A DNA stretch of 64,000 bases from Segatella albensis DSM 11370 = JCM 12258. Lineage in GTDB: Bacteria; Bacteroidota; Bacteroidia; Bacteroidales; Bacteroidaceae. Of the stretch, positions 27,821-37,442 are shown piece after piece (the first letter of the stretch is position 1; each line of letters begins with the position of its first letter). The notes under the pieces are model-generated. The model was not told where the DNA came from. It was given only the letters and a program-made list of their open reading frames with translations, and searched no databases. The stretch covers positions 1 through 64,000 of the forward strand of contig NZ_AUFP01000007.1 of the NCBI RefSeq assembly GCF_000426565.1. The letters run 5' to 3'. The position numbers were made by a program, and so were the translations under genes.

Positions 27821-29180
27821 AATCATACTGAGCAATTTATGCCGCATCGTCTTGGCTATAACATTTATCTTCTCAGGATATGTGAAAGCCATCGACCCTA
27901 TGGGCACCCAATATAAGATCGAGGACTATCTCGAGGCTATTAGCTTACAGAATATCTTTCCCGATTGGTTGACGCTCACTACATCCATATTGTTATCGGC
28001 ATTAGAATTCTCTTTGGGAATCTTCATGTTATTTGCAATCAGAAGAAGAATATGTTCTAAGATTATTTTGTTCTTCATGATAGCAATGATGGCAATATCA
28101 CTTTGGCTTGTTATAGCCAACCCTATACAGGATTGCGGATGCTTTGGTGATGCTATAAAACTAACAAACAATCAAACACTTTGCAAGAATGTCATTCTTT
28201 TGACATGTGCCCTCGTAGTAGCAAAATGGCCATTAGATTTAGTCAGGTTCATATCAAAGTCGAACCAATGGATAGTGATCAACTACACCATTATCTTCAT
28301 TCTGATTTCAAGTGGGCTTAGCTTATATGGATTACCACAATTCGATTTTCGTCCATATCATATTGGGGCAAATCTCAAACAAGAGATGACTATACCGAAA
28401 GGAGCCCCTCAACCAGAATTTGAGACCACCTTCCTCCTGAGAAAGAACGGAGTAACCAAGGAATTCACTATCGACAATTATCCCGACAGCACATGGGAAT
28501 ATGTTGATCGAAAGACTGTCCAAACTCAAAAAGGGTATGAACCTCCGATTCACGATTTCTCGATTACGACAATAGAGAGGGGCCACAAAGGCGAAGACAT
28601 TACAAATAGAATACTTGATGATCCAGGATACACATTCCTGTTGATTGCGCCACATCTGGAGACTGCTGACGACAGCAGATTTGGAGACATAGAACAAATA
28701 TATGAATTTGCAGAGAATCACGACTATGGTTTCTACTGTCTTACGGCAAGTAATCAAGGCGGCATCAAGAGATGGCAGGATCTTACCGGAGCAGAATACG
28801 AATTTTGCACAACCGATGAGACTACCCTTAAAACGATAATAAGGAGTAACCCAGGACTTCTGCTCATCAAGCATGGAGTTATCATCAACAAATGGAGTCA
28901 TAACAGTCTTCCCAACCAGAAAGAACTGGAGAAGCCTCTAGAAGAAAGTTCATTAGGGAAGTTAGAAAAGAATAGTATTCCCAAGAAGATTCTGGAAATC
29001 ATCTTATGGTTCATACTGCCTCTCATACTCCTAACTATAGCAGACCGCCTATGGGCTTGGTCTAAGTATGTAAGAGAGAAGGTAAATCAAGGAGAACAGA
29101 AAATAAAGAAAATAGAATTAGATTGTATAACAACTTCTAAAAAAGAAAAGAAAAATGAGAAAGAAAATCGTAGCAGGTAA
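27807..29180 (+). CDS. DoxX/MauE-like membrane protein (BT_3928 family), TTG start
   Basis: A 457-residue protein with four N-terminal helices of the DoxX type ('[21 protein letters not shown]'), containing the cysteine motif '[10 protein letters not shown]' found in MauE-like quinone/thiol proteins. A large non-cytoplasmic domain of about 230 residues with a thioredoxin-like flavour follows ('[18 protein letters not shown]'), then one more helix and a Lys-rich tail. No ATG fits the N-terminal helix, so the start is the TTG at 27807 with GGAG nine bases upstream, overlapping the previous gene by 14 nt. It also overlaps tpiA by 26 nt. A redox role is inference. Confidence 0.8.
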   Translation: MEKIKIILSNLCRIVLAITFIFSGYVKAIDPMGTQYKIEDYLEAISLQNIFPDWLTLTTSILLSALEFSLGIFMLFAIRRRICSKIILFFMIAMMAISLWLVIANPIQDCGCFGDAIKLTNNQTLCKNVILLTCALVVAKWPLDLVRFISKSNQWIVINYTIIFILISSGLSLYGLPQFDFRPYHIGANLKQEMTIPKGAPQPEFETTFLLRKNGVTKEFTIDNYPDSTWEYVDRKTVQTQKGYEPPIHDFSITTIERGHKGEDITNRILDDPGYTFLLIAPHLETADDSRFGDIEQIYEFAENHDYGFYCLTASNQGGIKRWQDLTGAEYEFCTTDETTLKTIIRSNPGLLLIKHGVIINKWSHNSLPNQKELEKPLEESSLGKLEKNSIPKKILEIILWFILPLILLTIADRLWAWSKYVREKVNQGEQKIKKIELDCITTSKKEKKNEKENRSR

Positions 29181-29916
29181 CTGGAAAATGAATGAGAACC
29201 TGCAAGAAGGTGTTGCTCTTGCAAAAGAGATCAACGACGTATTAGCAGCAGACAAACCAAACTGCGGTGTTATCATCTGTACACCATTCATCCACTTGGC
29301 TAAGGTAGCTGATGTTTTGGATCAGAATGTTGTAGCTCTTGGTGCAGAGAACTGCGCTGACAAAGAAAAGGGTGCTTACACAGGTGAAGTTTCTGCAGCT
29401 ATGGTTAAGTCTACAGGTGCACAATATGTCATCTTAGGTCACTCAGAGCGTCGTCAGTATTATGGTGAGACTGCAGAAATCCTGAAGGAGAAAGTTCAGT
29501 TGGCTCTTGCTAACGGTTTGAAGGTAATCTTCTGCTGTGGTGAGACTCTTGAGGAGCGTGAGGCTAACAAGCAGAACGATGTTGTAAAGGCTGAACTTGA
29601 AGGTTCTGTTTTCAACTTGACAGCAGAAGAGTGGAAGAATATCGTATTAGCTTATGAGCCAATTTGGGCTATCGGTACCGGTAAAACCGCTACATCTGAT
29701 CAGGCTGAGGAGATGTTAGCATACATCCGTTCTATCGTTGCAGAGAAGTACGGAAAAGAAGCTGCAGAGGATACAACTATCCTTTACGGTGGTAGCTGCA
29801 AGCCTAGCAACGCTGCTGAACTCTTCGCAAAACCTGACATCGATGGAGGCTTGATCGGTGGTGCTTCTTTGAAGGCTGCTGATTTCAAGGGTATCATTGA
29901 TGCTTGGAAGAAGTAA
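29155..29916 (+). CDS. tpiA: triose-phosphate isomerase
   Basis: A 253-residue glycolytic TIM-barrel enzyme interconverting dihydroxyacetone phosphate and glyceraldehyde 3-phosphate. The catalytic residues are all visible: K11 in 'GNWKMN', H96 in 'ILGHSERR' and E168 in '[11 protein letters not shown]', with the phosphate loop '[11 protein letters not shown]' and 'IGGASLK' near the end. It shows the codon bias of a highly expressed gene. It overlaps the DoxX gene by 26 nt and is followed by a clear terminator. Confidence 0.98.
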   Translation: MRKKIVAGNWKMNENLQEGVALAKEINDVLAADKPNCGVIICTPFIHLAKVADVLDQNVVALGAENCADKEKGAYTGEVSAAMVKSTGAQYVILGHSERRQYYGETAEILKEKVQLALANGLKVIFCCGETLEEREANKQNDVVKAELEGSVFNLTAEEWKNIVLAYEPIWAIGTGKTATSDQAEEMLAYIRSIVAEKYGKEAAEDTTILYGGSCKPSNAAELFAKPDIDGGLIGGASLKAADFKGIIDAWKK

Positions 29917-29932
29917 TTGATATTTAATGATG

Positions 29933-29966
29933 ATATGACGGGAGAACTTATGTCCTCCTGTCATAT
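29933..29966 (+). terminator. tpiA terminator
   Basis: ATATGACGGGAG pairs with CTCCTGTCATAT (one G-U pair), then TTCTTTT. It separates tpiA from the SPOR-folE-xth genes. Confidence 0.75.
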
Positions 29967-29993
29967 TTCTTTTAGAATTGACTATTTAGTAAA

Positions 29994-30677
29994 ATGAAAC
30001 AATTCGTCATTATTCTATTTGTAGCACTATGTTCTGCCGTAAACATTAACGCACAGACCTACCTTGAACATATTCAGAAGAAAGTTCAGGGAGAAGGAAC
30101 CGTGACTGTATCTCAAAGCAAGGAGATTGACGAACTTATAAACGGCAGTCATCCACAACAGCAAAACAACAGTCACCCCCAACAACAACCTACTAAGACT
30201 TCTACAGACCATACAAAACATATAGAAACTCCTGTCAACAAGAATGTATCCAATAACAACATTCATAAAGAGCCTATTGTCAGTAAAGAGACAAATCACG
30301 AAAACAAGGTATCAAGAGATAACGTACAGGAAAACAAGAAAGAACGCGAATCCAAAGACGAAGAATTCGATATACCAACCGTGAATCTGCGCAAAAAGGT
30401 AATGCGCGGAAGTTACAAAGTAACAGGTTATCGTGTACAGGCATTTGCAGGAGGAAACTCTAGAGTTGACCGACAAAAAGCCGAAAGCATCGGCAATGCT
30501 ATAAAGATGAAATTCCCAGAACAACCAGTATATGTACATTTCTACTCTCCACGTTGGATATGCCGCGTAGGAAACTTCCGAAGCTATTCTCAAGCAGAAT
30601 GGATGCTAAAGGAAATAAGAAAGATGGGATACCACTCTGCATGTTTGGTAAAGGGAAAGATAACAGTTCAGAAATAA
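29994..30677 (+). CDS. secreted SPOR-domain protein
   Basis: A 227-residue protein with a signal peptide ('[21 protein letters not shown]'), a Gln/Asn/His-rich low-complexity linker (about residues 50-110), and a C-terminal SPOR domain ('[29 protein letters not shown]...[26 protein letters not shown]'). SPOR domains bind peptidoglycan stripped of side peptides, so the protein probably works in the periplasm near the division site. It lies 4 nt ahead of folE; the order SPOR-folE-xth is a conserved Bacteroidetes neighbourhood. Confidence 0.88.
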   Translation: MKQFVIILFVALCSAVNINAQTYLEHIQKKVQGEGTVTVSQSKEIDELINGSHPQQQNNSHPQQQPTKTSTDHTKHIETPVNKNVSNNNIHKEPIVSKETNHENKVSRDNVQENKKERESKDEEFDIPTVNLRKKVMRGSYKVTGYRVQAFAGGNSRVDRQKAESIGNAIKMKFPEQPVYVHFYSPRWICRVGNFRSYSQAEWMLKEIRKMGYHSACLVKGKITVQK

Positions 30678-30681
30678 CGAT

Positions 30682-31275
30682 ATGAATCCAGAAACAGAAT
30701 TTCGCGATGGCCTTGACGAATTGGCCGCACATTATAAAGAGGTATTAAAGCTTCTTGGTGAAGATCCAGAACGAGAAGGACTACAAAAGACGCCTATGCG
30801 CGTAGCAAAAGCTATGCAGATTCTGACACGTGGCTATACACAAGATCCTCACAAGGTATTAACAGATGCTTTATTCAAAGAAGACTATAACCAGATGGTT
30901 ATCGTAAAGGATATTGATGTATATTCTCTTTGTGAGCATCACATGCTCCCTTTTTATGGCAAATGTCATGTAGCTTATATTCCTAACGGATATATCACAG
31001 GATTAAGTAAAATTGCCAGAGTTGTTGATATCTTCAGCCATCGCTTACAAGTACAAGAGCGACTAACCCAACAAATCAAGGAATGCATTCAGGAGACCTT
31101 GAAACCTCAGGGTGTGATGGTAGTAATCGAAGCCAAGCATATGTGTATGCAGATGCGTGGTGTTGAAAAGCAGAATTCTATAACAACCACAAGCGATTAT
31201 TGTGGAGTATTCGATGACCTCACCACACGACAGGAATTCATGAGTTTACTACGGGGTGAATCTAAACGCATATAA
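30682..31275 (+). CDS. folE: GTP cyclohydrolase I
   Basis: A 197-residue enzyme that opens GTP to give dihydroneopterin triphosphate, the first step of folate and pterin synthesis. Zinc ligands are in '[20 protein letters not shown]' (Cys and His) and 'MCMQMRGV' (the second Cys). '[26 protein letters not shown]' is the family's substrate-binding block. It is packed between the SPOR gene (4 nt) and xth (3 nt), probably one transcript. folK for the same pathway is at 13.4 kb. Confidence 0.97.
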   Translation: MNPETEFRDGLDELAAHYKEVLKLLGEDPEREGLQKTPMRVAKAMQILTRGYTQDPHKVLTDALFKEDYNQMVIVKDIDVYSLCEHHMLPFYGKCHVAYIPNGYITGLSKIARVVDIFSHRLQVQERLTQQIKECIQETLKPQGVMVVIEAKHMCMQMRGVEKQNSITTTSDYCGVFDDLTTRQEFMSLLRGESKRI

Positions 31276-31278
31276 GAT

Positions 31279-32064
31279 ATGAAATTTATATCATGGAACG
31301 TGAATGGTCTCAGAGCCTGTATGAAGCCTAAGACCGATGACAATGACAAAGTAATAAGCGAAGGATTTGAATATTACTTCAATCAACTAGATGCCGATTT
31401 CTTTTGCCTGCAGGAAACGAAGATGCAAGCAGGACAATTGGATTTGAATTTCCCTGGGTATCACGCTTATTGGAACTATGCAGACAAGAAAGGATATAGC
31501 GGTACAGCAATATTCAGCAAGCATGAACCTATAAACGTTACTTATGGCATTGGAATTGATGAACACGACCATGAAGGTAGAGTTATCACATTAGAATTTG
31601 AAAATTTCTATCTAGTAACGGTATACACTCCTAACTCACAAGACGGTTTACGCCGTCTGGACTATCGCATGACATGGGAGGACGATTTCCAGAACTACCT
31701 ACACCAGTTGGATGCTACCAAACCCGTTATTGTTTGTGGGGACATGAATGTAGCCCACCAAGAGATTGATATCAAAAATCCTAAGTCAAACCGAAGGAAT
31801 GCAGGTTTTACCGATGAAGAGCGCGAAAAGATGACTCAACTACTAAGCAATGGATTCACCGATTCCTTCAGATACAAATATCCAGACCAGATAACTTACA
31901 GCTGGTGGAGCTATCGTTTTCATGCGAGAGAGAAAAATGCAGGATGGAGAATAGACTATTTTCTATTATCCAACCGACTAAGAGAGTTCATGACAGATGC
32001 ACAGATACATACCGAGATTTTTGGAAGCGACCATTGCCCTGTCGAACTAGACATAAACTTATAA
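31279..32064 (+). CDS. xth: exodeoxyribonuclease III
   Basis: A 261-residue DNA-repair nuclease of the exo/endo-phosphatase superfamily. It cuts at abasic sites and removes 3' blocks. It starts 'MKFISWNVNGLRACM', with the metal-binding E in 'CLQETKM', 'VCGDMNVAHQEIDI', 'YSWWSYRFHAREKNAGWRIDYFLLS' and the terminal 'GSDHCPVELDI', all hallmark blocks with catalytic Asp and His. It ends the SPOR-folE-xth run and is followed by a strong terminator. Confidence 0.97.
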   Translation: MKFISWNVNGLRACMKPKTDDNDKVISEGFEYYFNQLDADFFCLQETKMQAGQLDLNFPGYHAYWNYADKKGYSGTAIFSKHEPINVTYGIGIDEHDHEGRVITLEFENFYLVTVYTPNSQDGLRRLDYRMTWEDDFQNYLHQLDATKPVIVCGDMNVAHQEIDIKNPKSNRRNAGFTDEEREKMTQLLSNGFTDSFRYKYPDQITYSWWSYRFHAREKNAGWRIDYFLLSNRLREFMTDAQIHTEIFGSDHCPVELDINL

Positions 32065-32113
32065 CAAAACATCCTTAGATAAGATAAAGGTTAATACACC
32101 TATATATATAAGC

Positions 32114-32143
32114 AAAGCAGCACTCCTCCCGGAGTGCTGCTTT
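32114..32143 (+). terminator. xth terminator
   Basis: AAAGCAGCACTCC pairs perfectly with GGAGTGCTGCTTT across a four-base loop. The T tail is short. Confidence 0.8.
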
Positions 32144-32202
32144 CGTCATTGTGGTATTCAACAAAAATTTAATTTATAAGAGAGATTTTATTAATATTCT
32201 TT

Positions 32203-32709
32203 TTAAAGCAGAGATTTAATTTCTGAAAGAGGTTTCTTCTCCATTGAACCGTCCTTATGAGTAATCATAAAGTAATTGTGAACAGACTTACCGCCTACGA
32301 ACTGGATAACAGCAACACCACCATCACGCATCTGCAATGTGAAGTAACCTTCACGCTTACCGTTTACATAGTTTCCGTGCCATTTCTCCTTACCATTAAT
32401 ATAATAGGTGGTAACCTCACCATTCAAAATGGTATTGGCATCATTGCCAAGGTCTACGAAGCTATATCCACCTTCAGCTTTCAGATTTCCATTCATATAA
32501 AAATCCTGGAAGACATCCTCTTTATGAATTCCTTGACCAGTCGTCATCAACAGTCTGTAATAACTAGCTTGATCAGCAGATGCTACATTCATCATATTTG
32601 CAGCATAATATATTGTATCAGCAACTACAGTTGCATTTTCAACATGCTTACGACCAAAACTTGCGATGGTCATCAAAGCCATAACTGATATCAAAAGTAT
32701 ACGTTTCAT
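32203..32709 (-). CDS. secreted MORN/YwqK-like repeat protein
   Basis: A 168-residue protein with a signal peptide ('MKRILLISVMALMTIASFG') and short repeats of the pattern 'FYMNGNLKAEGGY', 'YYINGKEKWHGNYVNGKREGYF', 'HKDGSMEKKPL'. Such 'nG...wy.nGk..G' units occur in MORN and YwqK-like proteins, which fold as an extended beta-sheet. No enzymatic motif is seen. It is a single gene with a TATATTTG promoter element at 32760-32767 (minus strand). The function is unknown. Confidence 0.65.
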   Translation of the reverse strand: MKRILLISVMALMTIASFGRKHVENATVVADTIYYAANMMNVASADQASYYRLLMTTGQGIHKEDVFQDFYMNGNLKAEGGYSFVDLGNDANTILNGEVTTYYINGKEKWHGNYVNGKREGYFTLQMRDGGVAVIQFVGGKSVHNYFMITHKDGSMEKKPLSEIKSLL

Positions 32710-33132
32710 GATTGTACGTTTTTAGTTTATAATCTGTTATTATGTTTTTATTTCTACTGCAAATATAATGTATAAATCTTATATATAAAAACTTTTTTAA
32801 CACTATTTTATATAATATTTTTCACGCAGAAAAAGTTATAATTGCAAATACACCTTTCAATTTAAAACTTAATGAAAATCGGGCATAAAACTTACACTTT
32901 GAAAAACGACAAGTTTACAAATAGCAGAAAACAGCCCCACCACATTACATTTTGTCAACAAGTGCTATCAATACCTGCTGTTACCGCACACAGCGTTTTA
33001 CCATCATCTTTCAGTTCAAATTAGCATACATTGTAAACATTTTATCATTATAACAAATGAAAGAGAAATCGCTTGATATATATCAAATCGATACATATCA
33101 AGCGATTTCTAAAAGCAAATAGTAAACTTATT
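32710..33132. other. 423-bp intergenic region
   Basis: Contains the -7 element TATATTTG (minus strand, 32760-32767) of the downstream MORN-like gene and, at 33064-33110, the hairpin after the TonB-C gene. The 270 bp between them is AT-rich. I see no open frame, repeat-array unit or RNA gene there. Confidence 0.6.
33064..33110 (-). terminator. long hairpin after the TonB-C-domain gene
   Basis: AGAAATCGCTTGATAT pairs with ATATCAAGCGATTTCT (16 bp, perfect) around an AT-rich loop of about 15 nt. It starts 23 nt past the stop codon. The T-rich tail is weak, so the terminator role is likely but not certain. Confidence 0.6.
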
Positions 33133-34260
33133 CTATTTTAGTCTTACACTAATTGGGAAAACGCAAAAACATCTCACTGCTTTCCCATTTACTTTTGCAG
33201 GATTCCACTTAGGCATCAACGCAAATTTATCTATTATAGCTCTTTCCACTTCCGGATCACAAGGAATAATAGATCTCATATTACTCAAGGAGCCATCCTT
33301 TTCGACAACAAAAGAAAATCCACACTTAAATTTATCAGCATACTTAATAAACGGTATCGGAAAATCCAGTCCTTCTTTTAAATAAGAATCAAGTGGCTGT
33401 GACAGGTTAGGCTCAGGCAAAACATCTACTTCTGTGTAAACCATATCGGTATCACCATCAAAGGTATTTTGCGGTATTCCATGTACTGAGATCTTAGGAA
33501 TATCGCAGCCAACAAGCTTCTTTACCGGTTTGGAAAGAATGTTCAACTTATCCTTAAAAGGTATTGTAGCCCGAGAAGAAAAGACACCAGTCTCTTGAGA
33601 ATATAATGTATAATAAAACACCATTCCATACTTACTTAACACGGCATCATAAATCATTCTCTCAACCCCATTGTTTTGAATCGGAGATTCTGAATTAACG
33701 AGTATCGCCATCGCTAGTTCATTTCTTACATTCTCGCTATTTTTTATTTTAAACGGGTTCAAGACATCCCTAACCATCAGTATTTTATCGTTTATCATGT
33801 CGTAAGTAAAATAACAGAGTAGGTTCTGTTTCTTCATCTTCGAGGAATCTTGAGGCACAACGTTCTTACTTAAACTATAGGAAATATAGCGCCCAAAACT
33901 ATAGCCGACAACATGAAGTTTGACATCAATATAGCAAAACTTAGAATCATCCGGTACGGAATGAAGTTGACCATTAACCAAGTTACCAAAGCTCGACAGG
34001 TATTTTCGGCACGATTCTTGATAAGATGTATCATTATTATCGAAGACTATCTGATTGAGATATCTTTGCAAAACCGGCTCTGAAGAGAAGTTCAGATATT
34101 CTGGCCACTCCAAATCCAAATCCACAACATTAGCCTCATCATCCTTCAAATATAAACCATGGTAATGCTTATATGATATGCTATAAGATAAGGATGCAGA
34201 TTGACCAAAAGTGGCAATAAAGGAACATAAACTTAAAACTATAAGAATTGACTTTTTCAT
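33133..34260 (-). CDS. secreted protein with a C-terminal TonB-like domain
   Basis: A 375-residue protein with a signal peptide ('MKKSILIVLSLCSFIATFGQ'). The N-terminal two thirds resemble DUF3298/RsiV-type secreted domains ('FGRYISYSLSKNVVPQ', 'YFTYDMINDKILMVRDVLNPF'). The last 90 residues are a TonB C-terminal-like domain: 'FSFVVEKDGSLSNMRSIIPCDPEVERAIIDKFALMPKWNPAKVNGKAVRCFCVFPISV'. Unlike a true energy transducer it has no uncleaved membrane anchor or Pro-rich linker, so it is probably a free periplasmic protein. The function is unknown. A minus-strand TAATTTTG (34322-34329) lies upstream. Confidence 0.7.
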   Translation of the reverse strand: MKKSILIVLSLCSFIATFGQSASLSYSISYKHYHGLYLKDDEANVVDLDLEWPEYLNFSSEPVLQRYLNQIVFDNNDTSYQESCRKYLSSFGNLVNGQLHSVPDDSKFCYIDVKLHVVGYSFGRYISYSLSKNVVPQDSSKMKKQNLLCYFTYDMINDKILMVRDVLNPFKIKNSENVRNELAMAILVNSESPIQNNGVERMIYDAVLSKYGMVFYYTLYSQETGVFSSRATIPFKDKLNILSKPVKKLVGCDIPKISVHGIPQNTFDGDTDMVYTEVDVLPEPNLSQPLDSYLKEGLDFPIPFIKYADKFKCGFSFVVEKDGSLSNMRSIIPCDPEVERAIIDKFALMPKWNPAKVNGKAVRCFCVFPISVRLK

Positions 34261-34501
34261 ACTTTATTAAATTATACTGCTGATTCCATAAAAACCAACA
34301 TGGTTACGACACTAACAACTGCAAAATTACAAAACGTTTTTGTAATAACAACACAGAAGGCATCGTTTTATTCTCTTAAAGTCGTTCCTTCTAGTTCTGA
34401 TATATTTGTATCTATCTATCGAATAATCTCGGCGTACGTAAGAAGCGCCCAGAAATGTTAATATTGCTTTTCATTCCTTAATTTCCACCTAACAAAAGAT
34501 A

Positions 34502-34816
34502 CTCATAATTCGTGAATTCATTTTTGCTCACCGCATAATTTTGAATATCAAAAGCACATAGCTTTTTACAACTTATTCTTTATCAGTCAATTACAGAAAC
34601 TCACACATCATATTTTTATCTTTACGCCCTCAATATTACCATTTTATCACCTAATACACATAACTACATCGACTCACGCAGTTAACTGCGTAGCCATACG
34701 CAGTTAACTGCGTTGACAAACACATATAACAAAAGCCCCCGATAATACATTTTTGAGAAGAAAAACTGATATTTTTAAAAGCTAAAAGACAACCAAATTC
34801 TCTAGATGACGAAAAA
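34502..34816. repeat. dispersed intergenic element, copy C
   Basis: Runs from CTCATAATTC to TCTAGATGACGAAAAA and matches copy D (63666-64000) along its length. Shared blocks include GAATATCAAAAGCACA against GAATATCAGAAGCACA, ATCAG(T/G)(C/T)AATTACA, the 22-bp array, CATATAACAAAAG, and ATTCTCTAGATGACGA. Apart from small indels, the two copies differ mainly by one 22-bp unit. It lies upstream of the metalloprotease gene. No open reading frame runs through it. Confidence 0.85.
34659..34730. repeat. 22-bp-period GTTAAC palindrome array C (two full units)
   Basis: Cores at 34681 and 34703 are both exact ACGCAGTTAACTGCGT palindromes, 22 bp apart. Degenerate CATAAC (34659) and TATAAC (34725) mark one period out on each side. 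Confidence 0.88.
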
Positions 34817-34940
34817 AGTCAGCATGCTTTATTTTAACATTTACAGTTCTAATGTTAAATCTATTAACCTAATCAAAATAGGCATGGTGTACACACGAAA
34901 AGCTACTTAACAAATATTAACCGAGGGTTAAGAACTATAA

Positions 34941-34972
34941 TTTGGCATATTCATCGAATTGTAGTATTTTTG
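34941..34972 (+). promoter_or_regulatory. promoter of the metalloprotease gene
   Basis: TTTG (34941-34944), 20 nt, then TATTTTTG (34965-34972), 22 nt before the ATG. Confidence 0.7.
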
Positions 34973-34994
34973 CAAATATGTAATAAGGTAAGTA

Positions 34995-36188
34995 ATGAAG
35001 AATTATATCAATATAGCATTTCTATTATTCTCACTGACATTCGTGGGATGTAGTAGTGAAAAAGAAATAGAAAGCTACTACAATGCCAGCAACTTCACAA
35101 AAGAGATTGATCTCAACTATGATCAAGATAGAGATCGTGATACCAATATTACAGACAACTACAGATACCAGCTTCCTGTAATATTCCATATCTTCTATTT
35201 CAAAGACCCTGACAACTACAATTTGAACAAAATCAAGAGCACCTATAACATCTCACGTATAGCCTTTATCCTTCAAAATGTCAACGATTTGTGGAAAGGG
35301 CTTTACGACTCAGAATCAATAGGAAAAGATATGGGTGTAGATTTCGTTTTGGCTACACATAACGAGAAGGGTGAAAAACTTAAATACCCAGGCATCGAAT
35401 ATGTAGAATGGGCGGGTGACTCCATCAACCCTCAGGAATTCATGAAATGGAACAAAAAAGGGAGAAGTCCATACACCAGTTACATCTGGGAACCTAATGA
35501 CTATATCAATATCATGGTTTATCCTTTCAAGTCTGACAGCAAAGACAATACTATAACTTTAGGAATCTCTCATCTACCATACAACGCAAGCGAACATGAA
35601 TTGGAAGGCCTTAAAGCCACGGATAAAACTTTTATAACCAAATCAAATCTTGCCTTCCCTTACTGTATATCCATCAACGAATGCTATGCTAGTGCCGACT
35701 ATGATTCCAAGCGTTATACAGCATTTTTAGGAAAAGACAGATACAATTCCAGTATGGTTGACGTAAGTTCTACATTAGCCCACGAACTGGGACATTACCT
35801 CGGTTTACTTCATGTCTTTGCGGAAAAAGACAATGGAGAATATGCAGATGATTGCAAAGATACCGATCATTGCGAAGATACGCCGTCGTATAATAAACTT
35901 GAATACGAAAAATGGCTTACAGAATATCTGAAAGCACCGGAGATATCATTCTCAAAGGCTATAAAACGAACAAACTGCGAAGGAGAAGAATTCAATTCGC
36001 ATAACATAATGGATTATTCTGTAACCTGTGCAGACAGGATTTCAGAAGATCAGTACAAACGCATCAGAAACGTTCTATACTATAGTCCTCTCATCCCAGG
36101 GCCAAAGAAGAACAGTAAGACATCTACTGAGACAAGAGCATCTTACAATGATGAAATCATCAATTTACCAATAACGATTAGAAAATAG
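34995..36188 (+). CDS. zinc metalloprotease lipoprotein (M43 pappalysin-like metzincin)
   Basis: A 397-residue surface or periplasmic protease. The lipobox 'LLFSLTFVGCSSE' predicts lipid anchoring. The zinc site 'HELGHYLGLLH' has H263, E264, H267 and H273, the metzincin HExxHxxGxxH pattern, and the Met-turn is 'NIMDYS' (M339). Between them lies a Cys/Asp-rich insert, 'DDCKDTDHCEDTP', typical of M43. Bacteroidetes carry many such 'zinc-dependent metalloproteinase lipoproteins'; natural substrates are mostly unknown. It has its own promoter beside element C, and aroA begins only 2 nt after its stop, which is an odd partner. Confidence 0.9.
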   Translation: MKNYINIAFLLFSLTFVGCSSEKEIESYYNASNFTKEIDLNYDQDRDRDTNITDNYRYQLPVIFHIFYFKDPDNYNLNKIKSTYNISRIAFILQNVNDLWKGLYDSESIGKDMGVDFVLATHNEKGEKLKYPGIEYVEWAGDSINPQEFMKWNKKGRSPYTSYIWEPNDYINIMVYPFKSDSKDNTITLGISHLPYNASEHELEGLKATDKTFITKSNLAFPYCISINECYASADYDSKRYTAFLGKDRYNSSMVDVSSTLAHELGHYLGLLHVFAEKDNGEYADDCKDTDHCEDTPSYNKLEYEKWLTEYLKAPEISFSKAIKRTNCEGEEFNSHNIMDYSVTCADRISEDQYKRIRNVLYYSPLIPGPKKNSKTSTETRASYNDEIINLPITIRK

Positions 36189-36190
36189 AA

Positions 36191-37441
36191 ATGACATATA
36201 CTATCACAGCACCAGAGCAGATTAATACAACTATTAAATTACCCGCATCAAAAAGTATTAGTAATCGAGCTCTCATCATACATGCGATTGCCAAAGGAAA
36301 AATCATACCACAAAATCTCAGCAATTGTGATGACACAGAAGTGATTATCAACGCTCTGAAAAATATGCCCGAGGTCATAGATATCAAAGCGGCTGGAACA
36401 GCAATGAGATTTACTACAGCTTATCTGGCCACAAAGGTTGGCGAAGAGCATATCATCACCGGAACAGAAAGAATGAAACACCGTCCTATAGCGATATTGG
36501 TAGATGCGTTACGATATCTTGGTGCTGAAATAGAATACACAGGAGAGGAAGGTTTTCCCCCACTCCGTATCAAAGGTAAGAAACTGGAAGGTGGACATCT
36601 TGAGGTCCCTGGAAACATCAGTTCTCAATTTATATCTGCCTTATTAATGATCGGACCTGTCTTAGAGAATGGACTTGAACTGAAATTAACGGGAGATATC
36701 ATCTCACGCCCATACATCGATTTGACATTATGGACAATGAGAGAGTTTGGTGCTGAGGCAGACTGGACAGATGTCGACACCGTTACCATCAAACCAACTC
36801 CATATCAAGACCGGGAATATCTCATAGAGAATGACTGGAGTGCTGCTTCTTATTGGTATGAAATACTGGCTCTTTCCAACGATACGAATTCTTGTATAAA
36901 ACTGGAAGGTTTGATGGATGGCTCTAAGCAAGGAGATTCTGTGCTGAGATACATTTTCAGTCTTCTCGGCATAAAGACGACTTTTGCAAGTAAACAGCAA
37001 GGGAAACCAACGACCGTTACACTTAAGAAGCATAAGTGTATGTTGCCAAGACTCGATTACGATTTTACAGGTTCTCCGGATCTTGCTCAAACCTTCGTCG
37101 TATGTTGTTGCGAGATGGGAATACCATTCAAATTCACAGGTTTGGCAACTCTAAAGATCAAAGAGACTGACAGAATTGAAGCGTTGAAAAATGAATTAAA
37201 GAAACTGGGATTCGTCATTCATGATGAGAACAACAACACACTTTTCTGGGATGGTGAGAGATGTACTCCTACCAATCAACCTATAGAAACGTATGAAGAC
37301 CATCGTATGGCATTGGCCTTTGCTCCTACAGCCTTCCATCATCAAGGACTGGAAATCAACCATCCTGAGGTAGTAAGTAAATCGTATCCGCAATATTGGG
37401 AGGATTTGGAAAAGGCTGGATTCATAATAAATAAGAAATAA
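36191..37441 (+). CDS. aroA: 3-phosphoshikimate 1-carboxyvinyltransferase (EPSP synthase)
   Basis: A 416-residue shikimate-pathway enzyme that joins phosphoenolpyruvate to shikimate 3-phosphate. 'LPASKSISNRALI' near residues 17-29 binds substrate, 'GTAMRF' is a reduced form of the GNAGTxxR block, and 'DFTGSPDLAQTF' and 'KIKETDRIEALKNELKKLG' hold the catalytic Asp and the PEP-binding residues. It ends with 'YEDHRMALAFAP'. The spacing of 2 nt from the metalloprotease and 1 nt to the next gene implies coupled translation. Confidence 0.95.
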   Translation: MTYTITAPEQINTTIKLPASKSISNRALIIHAIAKGKIIPQNLSNCDDTEVIINALKNMPEVIDIKAAGTAMRFTTAYLATKVGEEHIITGTERMKHRPIAILVDALRYLGAEIEYTGEEGFPPLRIKGKKLEGGHLEVPGNISSQFISALLMIGPVLENGLELKLTGDIISRPYIDLTLWTMREFGAEADWTDVDTVTIKPTPYQDREYLIENDWSAASYWYEILALSNDTNSCIKLEGLMDGSKQGDSVLRYIFSLLGIKTTFASKQQGKPTTVTLKKHKCMLPRLDYDFTGSPDLAQTFVVCCCEMGIPFKFTGLATLKIKETDRIEALKNELKKLGFVIHDENNNTLFWDGERCTPTNQPIETYEDHRMALAFAPTAFHHQGLEINHPEVVSKSYPQYWEDLEKAGFIINKK

Positions 37442-37442
37442 C

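Larger units (their letters stand above)
34261..34994. other. 734-bp divergent intergenic region
   Basis: Holds the promoter element of the TonB-C gene (34322-34329, minus), the dispersed element with array C (34502-34816), and the promoter of the metalloprotease gene (34941-34972). No open frame of note is present. Confidence 0.7.

Noticed and set aside
27524..28901. Minus-strand frames opposite the DUF1599 and DoxX genes
   Set aside because: No domain, and the opposite strand holds well-supported overlapping genes with conserved order.
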